Source: JAWVFK01 sp033856175 (GTDB lineage: Bacteria > Actinomycetota > Thermoleophilia > Solirubrobacterales > 70-9). From it: a stretch of 64,000 bases of DNA. Of the stretch, positions 47,985 through 57,408 are shown one piece after another (the first letter of the stretch is position 1; the number at the start of each line of letters is the position of its first letter). The notes under the pieces were generated by a model, which saw only the letters and a list, made by a program, of their open reading frames with translations, was not told where the DNA came from and ran no database searches. The stretch is taken from contig JAWVFK010000031.1 in NCBI GenBank assembly GCA_033856175.1, positions 1 through 64,000 on the forward strand, given 5' to 3'. Position numbers and translations under genes: made by a program.

Positions 47985-50900
47985 TCAGCGACGCTTGCGC
48001 TGGCCGTGCGCCCAGGCGGGCGCCGGCAGCTCCGGCTGACGGCGGCGCGGTGTCGGCCGCACGGTGATCCAGCCGAAGGCGAGGACAAGCGCCATCAGCG
48101 CGATGCCCCCACCCCATTGCAGGTCGCGCGCCCAGGCCGAGGGTTGAGAGCGATGGCCCAGCGCCGTGAACGACGTGCCTCCGGCAGTCGGCTCGTGGCG
48201 GCTGAAGGCGTTGTCCGACTTCCGAGTCATCGCCGAGCCGGTGGCCGAAGGAGGCGCCTCCGCGGTATCGACGCCGGTCTCGTGCGACCCCTTGTCCGCC
48301 TCCGACCCCGAGCTCTGAACCGCAGCCTTCTTAGCCTCCTGGCGCGGTCGCGCAGGAGTAGGCGGCGCGACGTTGATCACCGGCGGCGCTGGGGGGAAGA
48401 GCGATAGCGAGGGCGCAACGCTGATCGAGGTCGGTGAGGTGAAGAGGTTGAGCGTCGGGGCACCGCCTGAGGGAGGCAGCGGCACCGCAGGCGGGCTCGT
48501 AGCCTGAAGCCCGGGGCCCGGTGGCACCGCTGGGGGCGTCGGCGGCGGCGGGATGTTGGGCGGAGGCACCTGGCCCGGTGGGGGAGTTGCGGGCGGTGGC
48601 GGCGTTGCCCCTGGAGGCGGCGGCGGTGGCGGTGGCGCCTCGGGCGTAAAGCTCGGCCTGGGCTCGAAGACGAGTGGGTAGGTGGCAACCTTGCCGGCGG
48701 CGGAGACCAGGGCGAGGGCGAAGGTGCGCTCCTTTGGTCCTTCGGAGCTGACCGAGCCCGTCTGGTCGTCGATCGAGCCGATCTCAGAGGAGGCGCAGAC
48801 GTAGGGCTCGCAGGGGTTTGAGCCCTTGCCATCCTGAGCCGCGATGAAGGACCTCGCCGCGCAGCCGCGACCAGGCTGGTTGGCGGCTGCCAGCTGTTGA
48901 TCGCTGGCATCGCTGGCCTTCAGCGGCAGCCACGGCTTCTCGGGATCTGCCAGGACCAAATCCCAGCAGTGGGTGATCGCCGGGGTGGTGAGCTCGTCGT
49001 AGCGGATCGGCTGGTCCATGCCGACTGCTTCGCGGCCGACTCCTTGGAGATCGAGCTTTTGGCCGGGGCGAAGCAGGTGGCCCCTGGCGGAGACATGGAG
49101 CCAGTCGAAGATCGGGCGCTGCTCGACGATCGTCTTGGTCGGGTCGCCAGAGGGATCGAGGCGGACGAGGGTGTAGCCGTGCCAGTAGCCGTTGGCGGCT
49201 GTTGTCTCGCCCGAGTCCTTGGCGTTCTTGTTAAAGCGCCCGCCTGCCGAGGAGGCGATCACCGTCGGGATCGGTGAGGCGCCGTTTAGCGGGTCCGGTG
49301 GCGCCGTTGGGTACTGAGCGCCGGCGTCGGGGCTGTGGACGCCCTGGGCCCTCGTCCAGTAGAGGGCGTTCCAGCCGAGGCGTCCCGAGACGACGACGTT
49401 GACCTTGTTCTTGAAGAGCAATGCCTCCAGGGCGGCGCCGTCTGTCTGGGTCTCGTCGAGCCCGCCGGGGCCATAGGAGTAGGTCGGGGTGTTGGAGAGC
49501 AGGATCGCCTGCTGGTCGGGTTCACGGGTGCAGCCGGCGGTCGAGGTCTGGCCCTTGATGCAAAGGATGCCGTCGAGCCAGGTCGTCTGGTCCTCGACCG
49601 GGTTCTGGGTCGCGGCGGCGTTGATCGACTTAAGCGATGTGTCGAGGACGGCGAGGCGGGCGATCTTGTGGCCGTCGCGGGAGATGTCGAGGGCGTAGTG
49701 GGTCGAGGCCTGGGTTGGGTCATAGCCCTGGCCGCTTGCCCCGGGGTCGGCGACGGGCTCGAAGCTGAGGCCGTTGTGGTTCGGCAGGGTCTCTGAGGCC
49801 CGGCCCCAGGGCTCGGGCATCCCGGCCAGGGCCTTTCGCCAGGGGATGCTCGAGCCGGGGGTTTGGGTGCGAGCGCTCTGTCCCGTCCCCTTGACGTCGT
49901 GTTCGGTGTCGGTGACATCGCCGCCCTGGGCGCTCGTCAGCGAGAGGTCGTGGCCGCCGATTCCTCCGAGTAGCGGTGTGCCGGAATCGGTGAAGCGGGA
50001 GGCAAGAGACTCGATCCAGCGGCTGTGGACGACGCTTCGGTTCGTGGGGCTATAGGTCTCGGAGACGTTTGCCGTGGGGTCGTCGATATTGGCGCTGTCG
50101 CTGTGGGCGGACTCGACTGCGTCGCCCGTGAATAGCGAGAAATCCGGCCCGGTGGGCGCCGTCAGCTCTGCGGCGATTCGCCTGGCGATGACGTCGTTGA
50201 CGACATTGGTGCCCGCCGGGGCGGGACAGCTGTTGGCCGCGGCAGCCTGGCACTCGGACTTGCCGAAGGCGGCGAAGCTGAGCTCGTTGGATCGTTTCGG
50301 CGGCGCATCGGGGAGGGCGATGGTCCGTCCAGCGCCACCGTCGAGCAACGGATCGGCCGGATCGCTGGAGTAGTGAAGCAGCGAGTTCGGGGCGGGGTCG
50401 CGGTTGGCGACGACGCCGAACTGGCGCGGCGGGGTCGCCTGCTCGACCGCCCAGGCCTCGAGCTGCCCGTCGTGCTCGCCGGGTATCAGCGCCAGGCCGA
50501 CTACAAACGCAGGACCCCAGTCGAGCCCGGTGTGATTGATCGAATCCCAGGCGTCGGCCTCATGCGCGGTAACCAGGCGGCCGTGGTCGTAGCTGAGGAC
50601 CAGTCCGTACTCGCCGCCGATCAGGGCGCCCTCGCCATGCCCGCCGGCTGGAACCGCAGCGGATTGGTAGTTATGGAGCGGAAGGTGATCGAGGCGCCTC
50701 CAGGGGTGGGCGCCGTTGCCCGAGCGCTCGAGCACGAGGCCCTCGTCGCCGACGGCGAAGCCAAAGCCCTGCGGATTGACGGCAATCGCATTGAGGGAGA
50801 CATCCTCGCCGGAGGTCCCTGCCTTGCCCTCGGTGCCGGTGGAGAGCACGGTGCCGTCGTCGCTGACGTTCTCGAGCCTCCAGCTCCAGGCGGATCCTGC

Positions 50901-53900
50901 GAGCGTGCCTGCGAACACCTGCCCCCTGTCGGTCGTCAGCCAGGCGGTACCGGCGCTGGGCATCGAGATCGAGGTGATCCTCGCCGTCAGGTTGGCAGCC
51001 GGCTTCGCGGCCAGCTGGAGATCGCCCCCCGGAGGCCGGTAGAGGACGGTACGGGCGTCGCCGCCGACCAGCGCCGCGCCCGAGCCGTCGGCGGCCACCG
51101 CCACCGAGTGGAGATCACGGCCGGTTCCGCATGGCGGCGCGTCGCCACGCTCGCAGGATGTGCCCGCGGCGGCATCGAGCTTGACGCCATTTGGAGCGAG
51201 GTCGGCGATCCGCCCGCCGTCGCCCACCAGTAGCCCCGTGCCATCGGGACCGATCGCGATGGCAGTGGCGCGAGAGACACGCGTGACGACGCGGCCGGGA
51301 TCCCAGCCGGGCACATCCATGCGGTCCCAGCCGGCGGCGCGGTCATAGCGGTAGACCGCATTTGAGTCAGAGGCCAGCCAGAAGCTGCCGTCTCCCCCTG
51401 CCGAGGAGCCGACGATGACCTTCGAGCCGACCGGATTGGGGACGTCGTCGAAGACCTGCGTCGGCACCTGGTTGGTGTAGTGGTAGAAGAACGCGGCACC
51501 GCCGGCCTGTGTCGGCGGCTGTTGCTCGGCGCCGATGTTGCCGTCGCCGCCGTAGAGGCGCCGAACCTCGATCCAGGCGCCGCCTCGGCCGTCGGCAGCG
51601 ATGGCGCGCAACATCGCTCGATCGCCACCGGTCGCCGAGTAGGTGCCCGAGTCGGTCGTGGCGTTACCGGTGATGAACGGGGTCTGGAGCCGCTCCCAGC
51701 GGCGGTGGGCGGGGTTGAACCACAGCATTGGATGCGGGTAGAAGCCGGCTCTCGGCATCAGGAAGGCGGCGCCCGGCTGCCCTTGACCCGGCAGCGTCAG
51801 CAGGCTGAGCTGCTTCTGGGCGCCTGTCGAGCGCAGCTTGTCGGTGTAGTCCTTGGTTGCATCGTCCGCACTCCACAGCTCCCAGACGCCACGGCCGGTG
51901 TCCCGGTCAGATTCGAGATGGCGCATCTCCGCCACTGATGCAGGCAGGCCGTTTTGGGCCGGTGGTCCAGCGGTGGCCCAGCCGTCGTAGCGGCCGTCCG
52001 CGCTCGGTGCCACCGAGAGCGAGAAGACCTCGCCCTGCTGAGCGCTGGAATCTGCCACGCAGCCGCCGGATGAGGTTCGGGCTGCGCAGCCAGGATCCCA
52101 GCCGCCGTCGGCAACTCCGTCCTTCCAGGAAGCGCCAGGGTCCTTGTGGAGGATCAGCGGATAGTGGTCCTGGGAGCCGAGGCCACCGGCGTCGAGCCCC
52201 GTGCCGGCAATGTTGGCGGCGCCGCTAAAGCGCCAGCCATAGATGTATAGCCGTGAGCCGACCGTGCTCAGGTGCAGGCCGGCCGTTTCCGGCAGCAGCG
52301 GCGCCGCGGGATCGTCGCCGCAGCTTGCCGGTGCTTTGGCGCAATCGCTCCAGCGCTTGCCGTCGAAGTGAGTGAGCTTGATCCGCCGGCCGTCGCCCCC
52401 TGTGGCGATCCAGCCGTCGTCGGGTGCCGTAAACGCAACCTCCAGCGGGTCAGCATCAAGCCCGCCGCCGACCCCCCTCGGCTGGACCTCTGACATCGCC
52501 TGTGTGTTCACCGACCAGCGGCCGTTCCGGTAGACGAGGATTGCCCCGCGCTCGGGGGCGCTGGAGCCGCGCGGCTTGTAGCGGGTGCCGATGGCGACGA
52601 TCTCGAACTCGTCGTCATTGGACGGATCGGAGTCGTTCTCCAGCGGCACGCGGGATGCAGAGATGATCCTGACCGGCTCGAACGTGCTGCCGCCGCTGCC
52701 GTTCGAATAGGCATAGTGGGCGAGCGGGCCGAGATGGGCGCAGGCCGGATCCGCATCGACCTCGCCGACGATTCCCTCCGGGTCGCAGGGCGACCACGTC
52801 GAGCCGTCGTAGTGCCAGAGCGTCGTCCGGCCGTAGATCGTCGATGAGCGGCCGGTGATCTCGCTGCCCGTGATCGTGTTTCCGGAGCCGAGCGCCCAGG
52901 CCTCGCTGCCATCGCGACTCGGGACGATCACGGTGCCGTCGTCGGGCTTGATCGCCGTGGTGTCGCGGACGACGTTCGGCGACCCCGACGCCACCAGGGC
53001 GGGTCGCGCCTGATGCCGGCGGGCGTCGAGCGCCGGCACCGTGCCGGGGCGAGGGCTGAGAGCCGGCCCCTTGCCGAGGGCGGCTCCGCCCGGGTCACGG
53101 CTGCGATTCTTGGCGCCGAGCCTCGGCGACGGCGGATCCGCGCCCAGCTTGCCCTGGCTGTCTGCGGAGCCCAGGTGCTCGATCGCACCCTTCTCGCCGA
53201 CTGCCCAGCCCTCGCCAGAGGATCCGATCATCGTGAAGGCATTGAGCGCGTACGTATCGAGGAGGAGGAGGTCGTGCGAGCGGGTGCGGTTCTGGATCTC
53301 ACTCTGGCTTGCCGCCTGACAGCTCTGGTCGGGGGTCGCCTGCGGGCAGTTCAGCGGCGAGGGCGCGTGGGCGCCGTAGGGCGTGACCGTCGTCGTGTAG
53401 GCCAGCGCCTGCCCTGTCGTGCGGCGTTCCCCGACCGCCCAGTCGAGGATGCTGTCGGGGCCCGTCGGGCCTCCGCCGGTGCTCGGCGGCGGACCACCGG
53501 CATCGCCGCCACCGGCGACGAGACGGGTGTCGCTCAGGTCCAGGTGGCCCGCGTCCTCACCGAGGTTGGTCGTCTGGTAGTCGCTGTGGATGGGCGCGAC
53601 GGCGGCAGCGGCCGCCGCGGGTGCGCCGAGCTCGTCGCCACCCAGATTCCGGCCTCGCTGCGGCACGTAGAAGGAGATGTTGCCGGCGACGCGCGAAGGC
53701 GGCTCCAGCGACCTCTCGGGCCCACCGCTGGCGCTGACGACGGACAGCTTGACCTGGCCGTCGGTGTAGGTGTCGAGACCGTAGTAGCTGTCGGCGAGGG
53801 TCTGCTGGGCGTGGTATGCGAGTGTCTCCTGAAGCGGCCAGACGTACCAGCGAACGTCGTCGTAGAGCAGAACGCGCGCTATCCCATCGTTGGCGAGGCT

Positions 53901-55070
53901 GGCGTCACAGCAGCCGCCGGTGACGCCGATGACGGAGATGTAAGGACGGTCCCCGGCGACGAACTTGAGCTGGCGCAGGCGGTAGCGAAAGTCCTCGGCC
54001 TGTGCCATCTCGGTGGTCTCGAGAGGAGCGCCCGCAGTACTTGCCCGGTCCGGGCTACCGTTGCCGTAGGACTTCTCGAAGTGGCCGTCGCGCCACATGA
54101 AGAGCTGCTGGATCCCACCGGCGACGCAGCGCGAGCCCTGGAATGAGTCGGTCTTGCAATCGAGCGCCGTCAACGCGCGCATCGGCGTCTGCACCGGGTG
54201 CGGCGAGGGCAGCTTCTCGTCGACCGAGCCGAAGTCGGTCGGCGAGAGGCCAAAGACCTGCTCCTGCCTATGGATGACATCCTCGCCGGTGCCCTTGTTC
54301 GTCACCGTCGCGTTCTCGACGTTGGGCCCGACGTCGGCGGGAATGTTCGGCGCCGTTGGCAGCTGACTCTGCTCGTACTCGTGCCAGTCGGCGTCGCCGT
54401 AGGTGTCGGGATTCGCTTCCCAGACGCGGGCCCTGCCCGAGGGGTCGTGGTCCGGGTCCGCGGTCGAGTTGCGCGAGAACTCGCGGTAGGGATAGAGGCC
54501 GGTGCCGCCGACGGCCATCGCCTTGCCGGGGCCGTACCAGGCCAGGGCGCCGACGAAGCCTTTGTCCTCGCCGCGGTAGACCTCCCTCCAAAGCGGTCCC
54601 TCCCCGTCACGATCCGTGTATTGCCAGATGACCGGCACCCGCTCGCAGCTCTTTAGCTCGTCGAAGGCCGCCGTTTCGTCCTTGCACGCGGCGCCCCCGG
54701 CTAGGCCATTCCGCTGGTTACGGAACGACACGGCGTAGAGATCGACCGTGATCGGGGTGAAGGAATCCGCCGGCACCCTCTGCTCCCCGAAGCGCGCGCC
54801 GGCGGCGCGTTTCCAGGTGTCGCTCGAGGCCTTGGCCTGCGGAGTCCGCTCGGTGTCGCAGGTGCCCGGCGCCGTGCTCTGGTTGACGGTCGGGCAGGGG
54901 TCGAGGCTCTGGGCCGGACCGGCAAGCGGGTCCGCCGGCACAGCCGTCGGATCATCCGCCCGTGCCGCGGTCACGGCCAGCATCGCGATCAGGAGCGCTG
55001 CGAGCGCGACCGCCGCGCGACGCCTGCGCAGGCGTGGTCTGCCCTCCTCTGGTCGTTCGGATATCCGCAT
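47985..55070 (-). CDS. Giant membrane-anchored surface protein with propeller-like repeats and degenerate phosphoesterase domain
   Basis: The 2361-residue protein has a basic start and a signal sequence (AAVALAALLIAMLAVTAARA). A very long outer region carries scattered propeller-type repeats such as GWAVGEKGAIEHL (about 626), DGWIATGGDGRRIKL (about 888), GTGLLVGDGGRI (about 1282) and GFAVGDEGLVLER (about 1442). Residues about 1600-1920 resemble a calcineurin-like phosphoesterase (LFTGDAVES, GGIGGHDLS), but the first motif and the final GHxH are lost (VVVSGRLGW). A polyproline stretch (about 2143-2185), one membrane helix (about 2318-2337) and a basic tail of about 25 residues follow. Sigma-factor genes lie directly upstream and downstream. 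Function is unknown; sensing coupled to the sigma factors is inference. Confidence 0.8.
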   Translation of the reverse strand: MRISERPEEGRPRLRRRRAAVALAALLIAMLAVTAARADDPTAVPADPLAGPAQSLDPCPTVNQSTAPGTCDTERTPQAKASSDTWKRAAGARFGEQRVPADSFTPITVDLYAVSFRNQRNGLAGGAACKDETAAFDELKSCERVPVIWQYTDRDGEGPLWREVYRGEDKGFVGALAWYGPGKAMAVGGTGLYPYREFSRNSTADPDHDPSGRARVWEANPDTYGDADWHEYEQSQLPTAPNIPADVGPNVENATVTNKGTGEDVIHRQEQVFGLSPTDFGSVDEKLPSPHPVQTPMRALTALDCKTDSFQGSRCVAGGIQQLFMWRDGHFEKSYGNGSPDRASTAGAPLETTEMAQAEDFRYRLRQLKFVAGDRPYISVIGVTGGCCDASLANDGIARVLLYDDVRWYVWPLQETLAYHAQQTLADSYYGLDTYTDGQVKLSVVSASGGPERSLEPPSRVAGNISFYVPQRGRNLGGDELGAPAAAAAAVAPIHSDYQTTNLGEDAGHLDLSDTRLVAGGGDAGGPPPSTGGGPTGPDSILDWAVGERRTTGQALAYTTTVTPYGAHAPSPLNCPQATPDQSCQAASQSEIQNRTRSHDLLLLDTYALNAFTMIGSSGEGWAVGEKGAIEHLGSADSQGKLGADPPSPRLGAKNRSRDPGGAALGKGPALSPRPGTVPALDARRHQARPALVASGSPNVVRDTTAIKPDDGTVIVPSRDGSEAWALGSGNTITGSEITGRSSTIYGRTTLWHYDGSTWSPCDPEGIVGEVDADPACAHLGPLAHYAYSNGSGGSTFEPVRIISASRVPLENDSDPSNDDEFEIVAIGTRYKPRGSSAPERGAILVYRNGRWSVNTQAMSEVQPRGVGGGLDADPLEVAFTAPDDGWIATGGDGRRIKLTHFDGKRWSDCAKAPASCGDDPAAPLLPETAGLHLSTVGSRLYIYGWRFSGAANIAGTGLDAGGLGSQDHYPLILHKDPGASWKDGVADGGWDPGCAARTSSGGCVADSSAQQGEVFSLSVAPSADGRYDGWATAGPPAQNGLPASVAEMRHLESDRDTGRGVWELWSADDATKDYTDKLRSTGAQKQLSLLTLPGQGQPGAAFLMPRAGFYPHPMLWFNPAHRRWERLQTPFITGNATTDSGTYSATGGDRAMLRAIAADGRGGAWIEVRRLYGGDGNIGAEQQPPTQAGGAAFFYHYTNQVPTQVFDDVPNPVGSKVIVGSSAGGDGSFWLASDSNAVYRYDRAAGWDRMDVPGWDPGRVVTRVSRATAIAIGPDGTGLLVGDGGRIADLAPNGVKLDAAAGTSCERGDAPPCGTGRDLHSVAVAADGSGAALVGGDARTVLYRPPGGDLQLAAKPAANLTARITSISMPSAGTAWLTTDRGQVFAGTLAGSAWSWRLENVSDDGTVLSTGTEGKAGTSGEDVSLNAIAVNPQGFGFAVGDEGLVLERSGNGAHPWRRLDHLPLHNYQSAAVPAGGHGEGALIGGEYGLVLSYDHGRLVTAHEADAWDSINHTGLDWGPAFVVGLALIPGEHDGQLEAWAVEQATPPRQFGVVANRDPAPNSLLHYSSDPADPLLDGGAGRTIALPDAPPKRSNELSFAAFGKSECQAAAANSCPAPAGTNVVNDVIARRIAAELTAPTGPDFSLFTGDAVESAHSDSANIDDPTANVSETYSPTNRSVVHSRWIESLASRFTDSGTPLLGGIGGHDLSLTSAQGGDVTDTEHDVKGTGQSARTQTPGSSIPWRKALAGMPEPWGRASETLPNHNGLSFEPVADPGASGQGYDPTQASTHYALDISRDGHKIARLAVLDTSLKSINAAATQNPVEDQTTWLDGILCIKGQTSTAGCTREPDQQAILLSNTPTYSYGPGGLDETQTDGAALEALLFKNKVNVVVSGRLGWNALYWTRAQGVHSPDAGAQYPTAPPDPLNGASPIPTVIASSAGGRFNKNAKDSGETTAANGYWHGYTLVRLDPSGDPTKTIVEQRPIFDWLHVSARGHLLRPGQKLDLQGVGREAVGMDQPIRYDELTTPAITHCWDLVLADPEKPWLPLKASDASDQQLAAANQPGRGCAARSFIAAQDGKGSNPCEPYVCASSEIGSIDDQTGSVSSEGPKERTFALALVSAAGKVATYPLVFEPRPSFTPEAPPPPPPPPGATPPPPATPPPGQVPPPNIPPPPTPPAVPPGPGLQATSPPAVPLPPSGGAPTLNLFTSPTSISVAPSLSLFPPAPPVINVAPPTPARPRQEAKKAAVQSSGSEADKGSHETGVDTAEAPPSATGSAMTRKSDNAFSRHEPTAGGTSFTALGHRSQPSAWARDLQWGGGIALMALVLAFGWITVRPTPRRRQPELPAPAWAHGQRKRR

Positions 55071-55135
55071 GAGCCCCTACCCCGTAAATAAGCGGGGCCC
55101 CGAAAGTGGGACAGCAAATCTGGGACGGGTGGCGG

Positions 55136-55900
55136 CTAGCGGATCGGGCCGCTGTGAAGCAGGGCGAAGCGGCGGGCGCGGACGACGCGGGCCTGCCTCA
55201 GATAGCCCCGGGCGCCGGCGAGGTCGCCGCGACTCGACTCCCGGCCCACGGCGGTCAGGCGCCGCCGGAGGAAGCTCAGAGCACGTGACTGCGCCCGGCG
55301 CACCGAGTCGGGATTGCGGTCGAGCACACGGGCGATCTCGGCGGAGCTCAGTCCCATCATGAATCGCAGGACGAGCACCTGGCGCTGGGCGGCGGGGAGG
55401 CGCTCGATGAACAGCAAGAGATCCTTGTCGGAGACCCAGTCGAGCGCGTGCAGCTCGGCGTCTGGCGCGACCCCGTCGCGGCGACGGTCGAGCGTTGCCG
55501 GGTCGACGAGGTCCACCCTGCCCTGGCGCTGGGCCTGCTGGATGCCGTAATTACGCACGATCGTGAACAGCCAGGCGCGAAACGGCTGAGCTCGGCGCTC
55601 GTAGCGGGGCAGCGCCTCGAGGACCTGCAGCATCACCTGCTGGGCTGCGTCCTCGGCATCGCGCGTCTGCTTGAGCAGAACTCGAAGGTATCCGTAGACC
55701 CGATCGAAGTAGCGACGGTAGAGCTCCGTGAAGGCGCCACTGTCGCCGGCCTGGAACCGGGTGACCAACCGCGCCGTGTCGAGATCCTCGACGTGCTCGG
55801 CCGACGCCTCGATCCGCTCGGCGAAGGCGACGTGCGGCAGCGAGGAATCGCGCCCTCGCACCTCCGCCCTGGTGTTCGCCTCGAAACTCGTCACAACCAC
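55136..55900 (-). CDS. ECF-type sigma-70 family factor (upstream of the giant gene)
   Basis: This 254-residue protein has an N-terminal extension of about 40 residues, then region 2 (FQAGDSGAFTELYRRYFDRV, DAEDAAQQVMLQVLEALP, FRAWLFTIVRNYGIQQAQ) and region 4 (LPAAQRQVLVLRFMMGLSS, AEIARVLDRNPDSVRRAQ), ending in a basic tail. It is a diverged paralogue of the sigma factor downstream of the giant gene. It stops 65 nt before that gene's ATG. The start is GTG at 55900; another GTG two codons in is possible. Confidence 0.9.
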   Translation of the reverse strand: MVVTSFEANTRAEVRGRDSSLPHVAFAERIEASAEHVEDLDTARLVTRFQAGDSGAFTELYRRYFDRVYGYLRVLLKQTRDAEDAAQQVMLQVLEALPRYERRAQPFRAWLFTIVRNYGIQQAQRQGRVDLVDPATLDRRRDGVAPDAELHALDWVSDKDLLLFIERLPAAQRQVLVLRFMMGLSSAEIARVLDRNPDSVRRAQSRALSFLRRRLTAVGRESSRGDLAGARGYLRQARVVRARRFALLHSGPIR

Positions 55901-55912
55901 CCCAGGCCGCCG

Positions 55913-55941
55913 ATACTACGGTCCGGCCCCGGCGGATGCAA
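55913..55941 (-). promoter_or_regulatory. Promoter of the upstream sigma factor and giant gene
   Basis: On the minus strand TTGCAT (55941-55936) and TAGTAT (55918-55913) are spaced by 17 nt, giving a short leader of a few nucleotides before GTG 55900. It shares an 80-bp divergent region with the WS/DGAT promoter. Confidence 0.5.
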
Positions 55942-55968
55942 TCGACAAGTGCGGGCAGCCCGATGATT

Positions 55969-55974
55969 TAGGGT
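55969..55974 (+). promoter_or_regulatory. Leaderless -10 box of the WS/DGAT gene (TAGGGT)
   Basis: TAGGGT is followed by exactly 6 nt and GTG 55981. There is no Shine-Dalgarno sequence. Confidence 0.5.
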
Positions 55975-55980
55975 TGACCC

Positions 55981-57393
55981 GTGGCTCAGGCGCACATGGA
56001 CAGGCTGACGGCGATCGACGCCTCGTTCCTGACCAACGAGACGGACGCGAGCCACATGCACGTCGGCGCGGTGATGGTCTTCGAGGGGCCGGCGCCCGAC
56101 TACGACGACTTCGCCGGCCACGTCCGCTCGCGGCTGGGGCTGGTGCCGCGCTTTCGCCAGAAGCTGGCCGTGCCGCCGATCGAGACCGGGCGCCCGTTCT
56201 GGGTCGACGACCCCAGCTTCAACATCCACTACCACCTGCGCCACTCCGCTCTGCCGGCGCCGGGCTCCGAGGAGCAGTTGCGCAACCTCGCCGGGCGGCT
56301 GTTCAGCCAACGGCTCGACCGCTCGAAGCCGCTCTGGGAGATCTGGCTGGTCCTCGGGCTCGAGGGCAACCGCTTCGCGTTGATCACCAAGACCCACCAC
56401 GCGCTCGTCGACGGCGTCTCCGGGGTCGACATCGCGACCGTGCTCTTCGACGTCAAACCGGTGCCGGAGCCGAGCCCCGACGACGATCACTGGCTGCCCC
56501 AGCCGGAGCCCTCGAAGGCGCTGCTCGCCGCGCGAGGGATCGAGGGCGCGGCGCGGATGCCGCTCGGGCTCGCGCGCCGCGTCACCAATGCGGTCCGCAA
56601 CCCGGGCGCGGCGATCGAGCGCGTGAGCGAGGCGGCCGAGGCCGTCGGCGAGGTCGCCTGGGCTTTCGCCGACCCGGCGCCGAAGGTGCCGCTCAACACC
56701 GAGATCGGCTCGCACCGCCGCTTCGTCTGGGTCCGCAGCGAGCTCGCCGACTTCAAGAAGATCAAGGATGCGCTCGGGGGAACCGTCAACGACGTCGTGC
56801 TGACCGTGGTCAGCGGCGCGCTGCGCGCCTGGCTCGAGGAGCGCGGCGTCAAGACCGAGGGGCTGGAGCTGCGGGCGCTCGTCCCCGTCAGCATCCGCTC
56901 CGACGAGGAGCACGGCAAGCTCGGCAACCGGATCGCGGCGATGCGCGGACCGTTGCCGGTCTACGTCGCCGACCCCGTTCAGCGGCTGCAGATCGTCCAC
57001 GCCGCGATGGACGACCTCAAGTCCTCCAAGCAGGCGCTCGGCGCCGAGGTGATCGCCCGCTTCAACGACTTCGCTCCGCCGACCCTGCTGGCACAGGCGG
57101 CGCGGGTCAACTTCTCGACCCGGCTGTTCAACCTGATCGTCACCAACGTGCCGGGCCCGCAGATCCCGCTCTACGTCCTCGGCCGTGAGCTCCAGGACGT
57201 CTTTCCGGTCGCCTTCCTGCCCAAGAACCACGCCCTGGCGATCGCGATCATGAGCTACAACGGCGGCATCGACTTCGGCCTTCTCGCCGACTACGACGCG
57301 CTCGAGGACGTCGGCTTCATCGCCAAGGCGATCTCCGACTCGCTCGCCGAGCTGCTGGATGCCGCCCGCGCGGCCGAGCCCTCCGCGGTTTAG
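55981..57393 (+). CDS. WS/DGAT wax ester synthase / diacylglycerol acyltransferase
   Basis: This 470-residue enzyme transfers acyl groups from acyl-CoA to fatty alcohols or diacylglycerol, making storage lipid. The catalytic HHxxxDG motif is H139-H140-ALV-D144-G145 (KTHHALVDGVSG). The start MDRLTAIDASFL, the PLWEIWLVLGL block, NDVVLTVVSGALR and the late NVPGPQIPLYVLG are standard family elements. Length is typical. It is monocistronic, convergent with the subtilase gene. Confidence 0.93.
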   Translation: MAQAHMDRLTAIDASFLTNETDASHMHVGAVMVFEGPAPDYDDFAGHVRSRLGLVPRFRQKLAVPPIETGRPFWVDDPSFNIHYHLRHSALPAPGSEEQLRNLAGRLFSQRLDRSKPLWEIWLVLGLEGNRFALITKTHHALVDGVSGVDIATVLFDVKPVPEPSPDDDHWLPQPEPSKALLAARGIEGAARMPLGLARRVTNAVRNPGAAIERVSEAAEAVGEVAWAFADPAPKVPLNTEIGSHRRFVWVRSELADFKKIKDALGGTVNDVVLTVVSGALRAWLEERGVKTEGLELRALVPVSIRSDEEHGKLGNRIAAMRGPLPVYVADPVQRLQIVHAAMDDLKSSKQALGAEVIARFNDFAPPTLLAQAARVNFSTRLFNLIVTNVPGPQIPLYVLGRELQDVFPVAFLPKNHALAIAIMSYNGGIDFGLLADYDALEDVGFIAKAISDSLAELLDAARAAEPSAV

Positions 57394-57408
57394 CCGCAGC
57401 CGCCGGCG

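Noticed and set aside
47985..55070. Possibility that the giant ORF is several fused or frameshifted genes
   Set aside because: The frame is uninterrupted, with one signal peptide at the start and one membrane anchor at the end. Propeller-type motifs continue throughout in the same frame.
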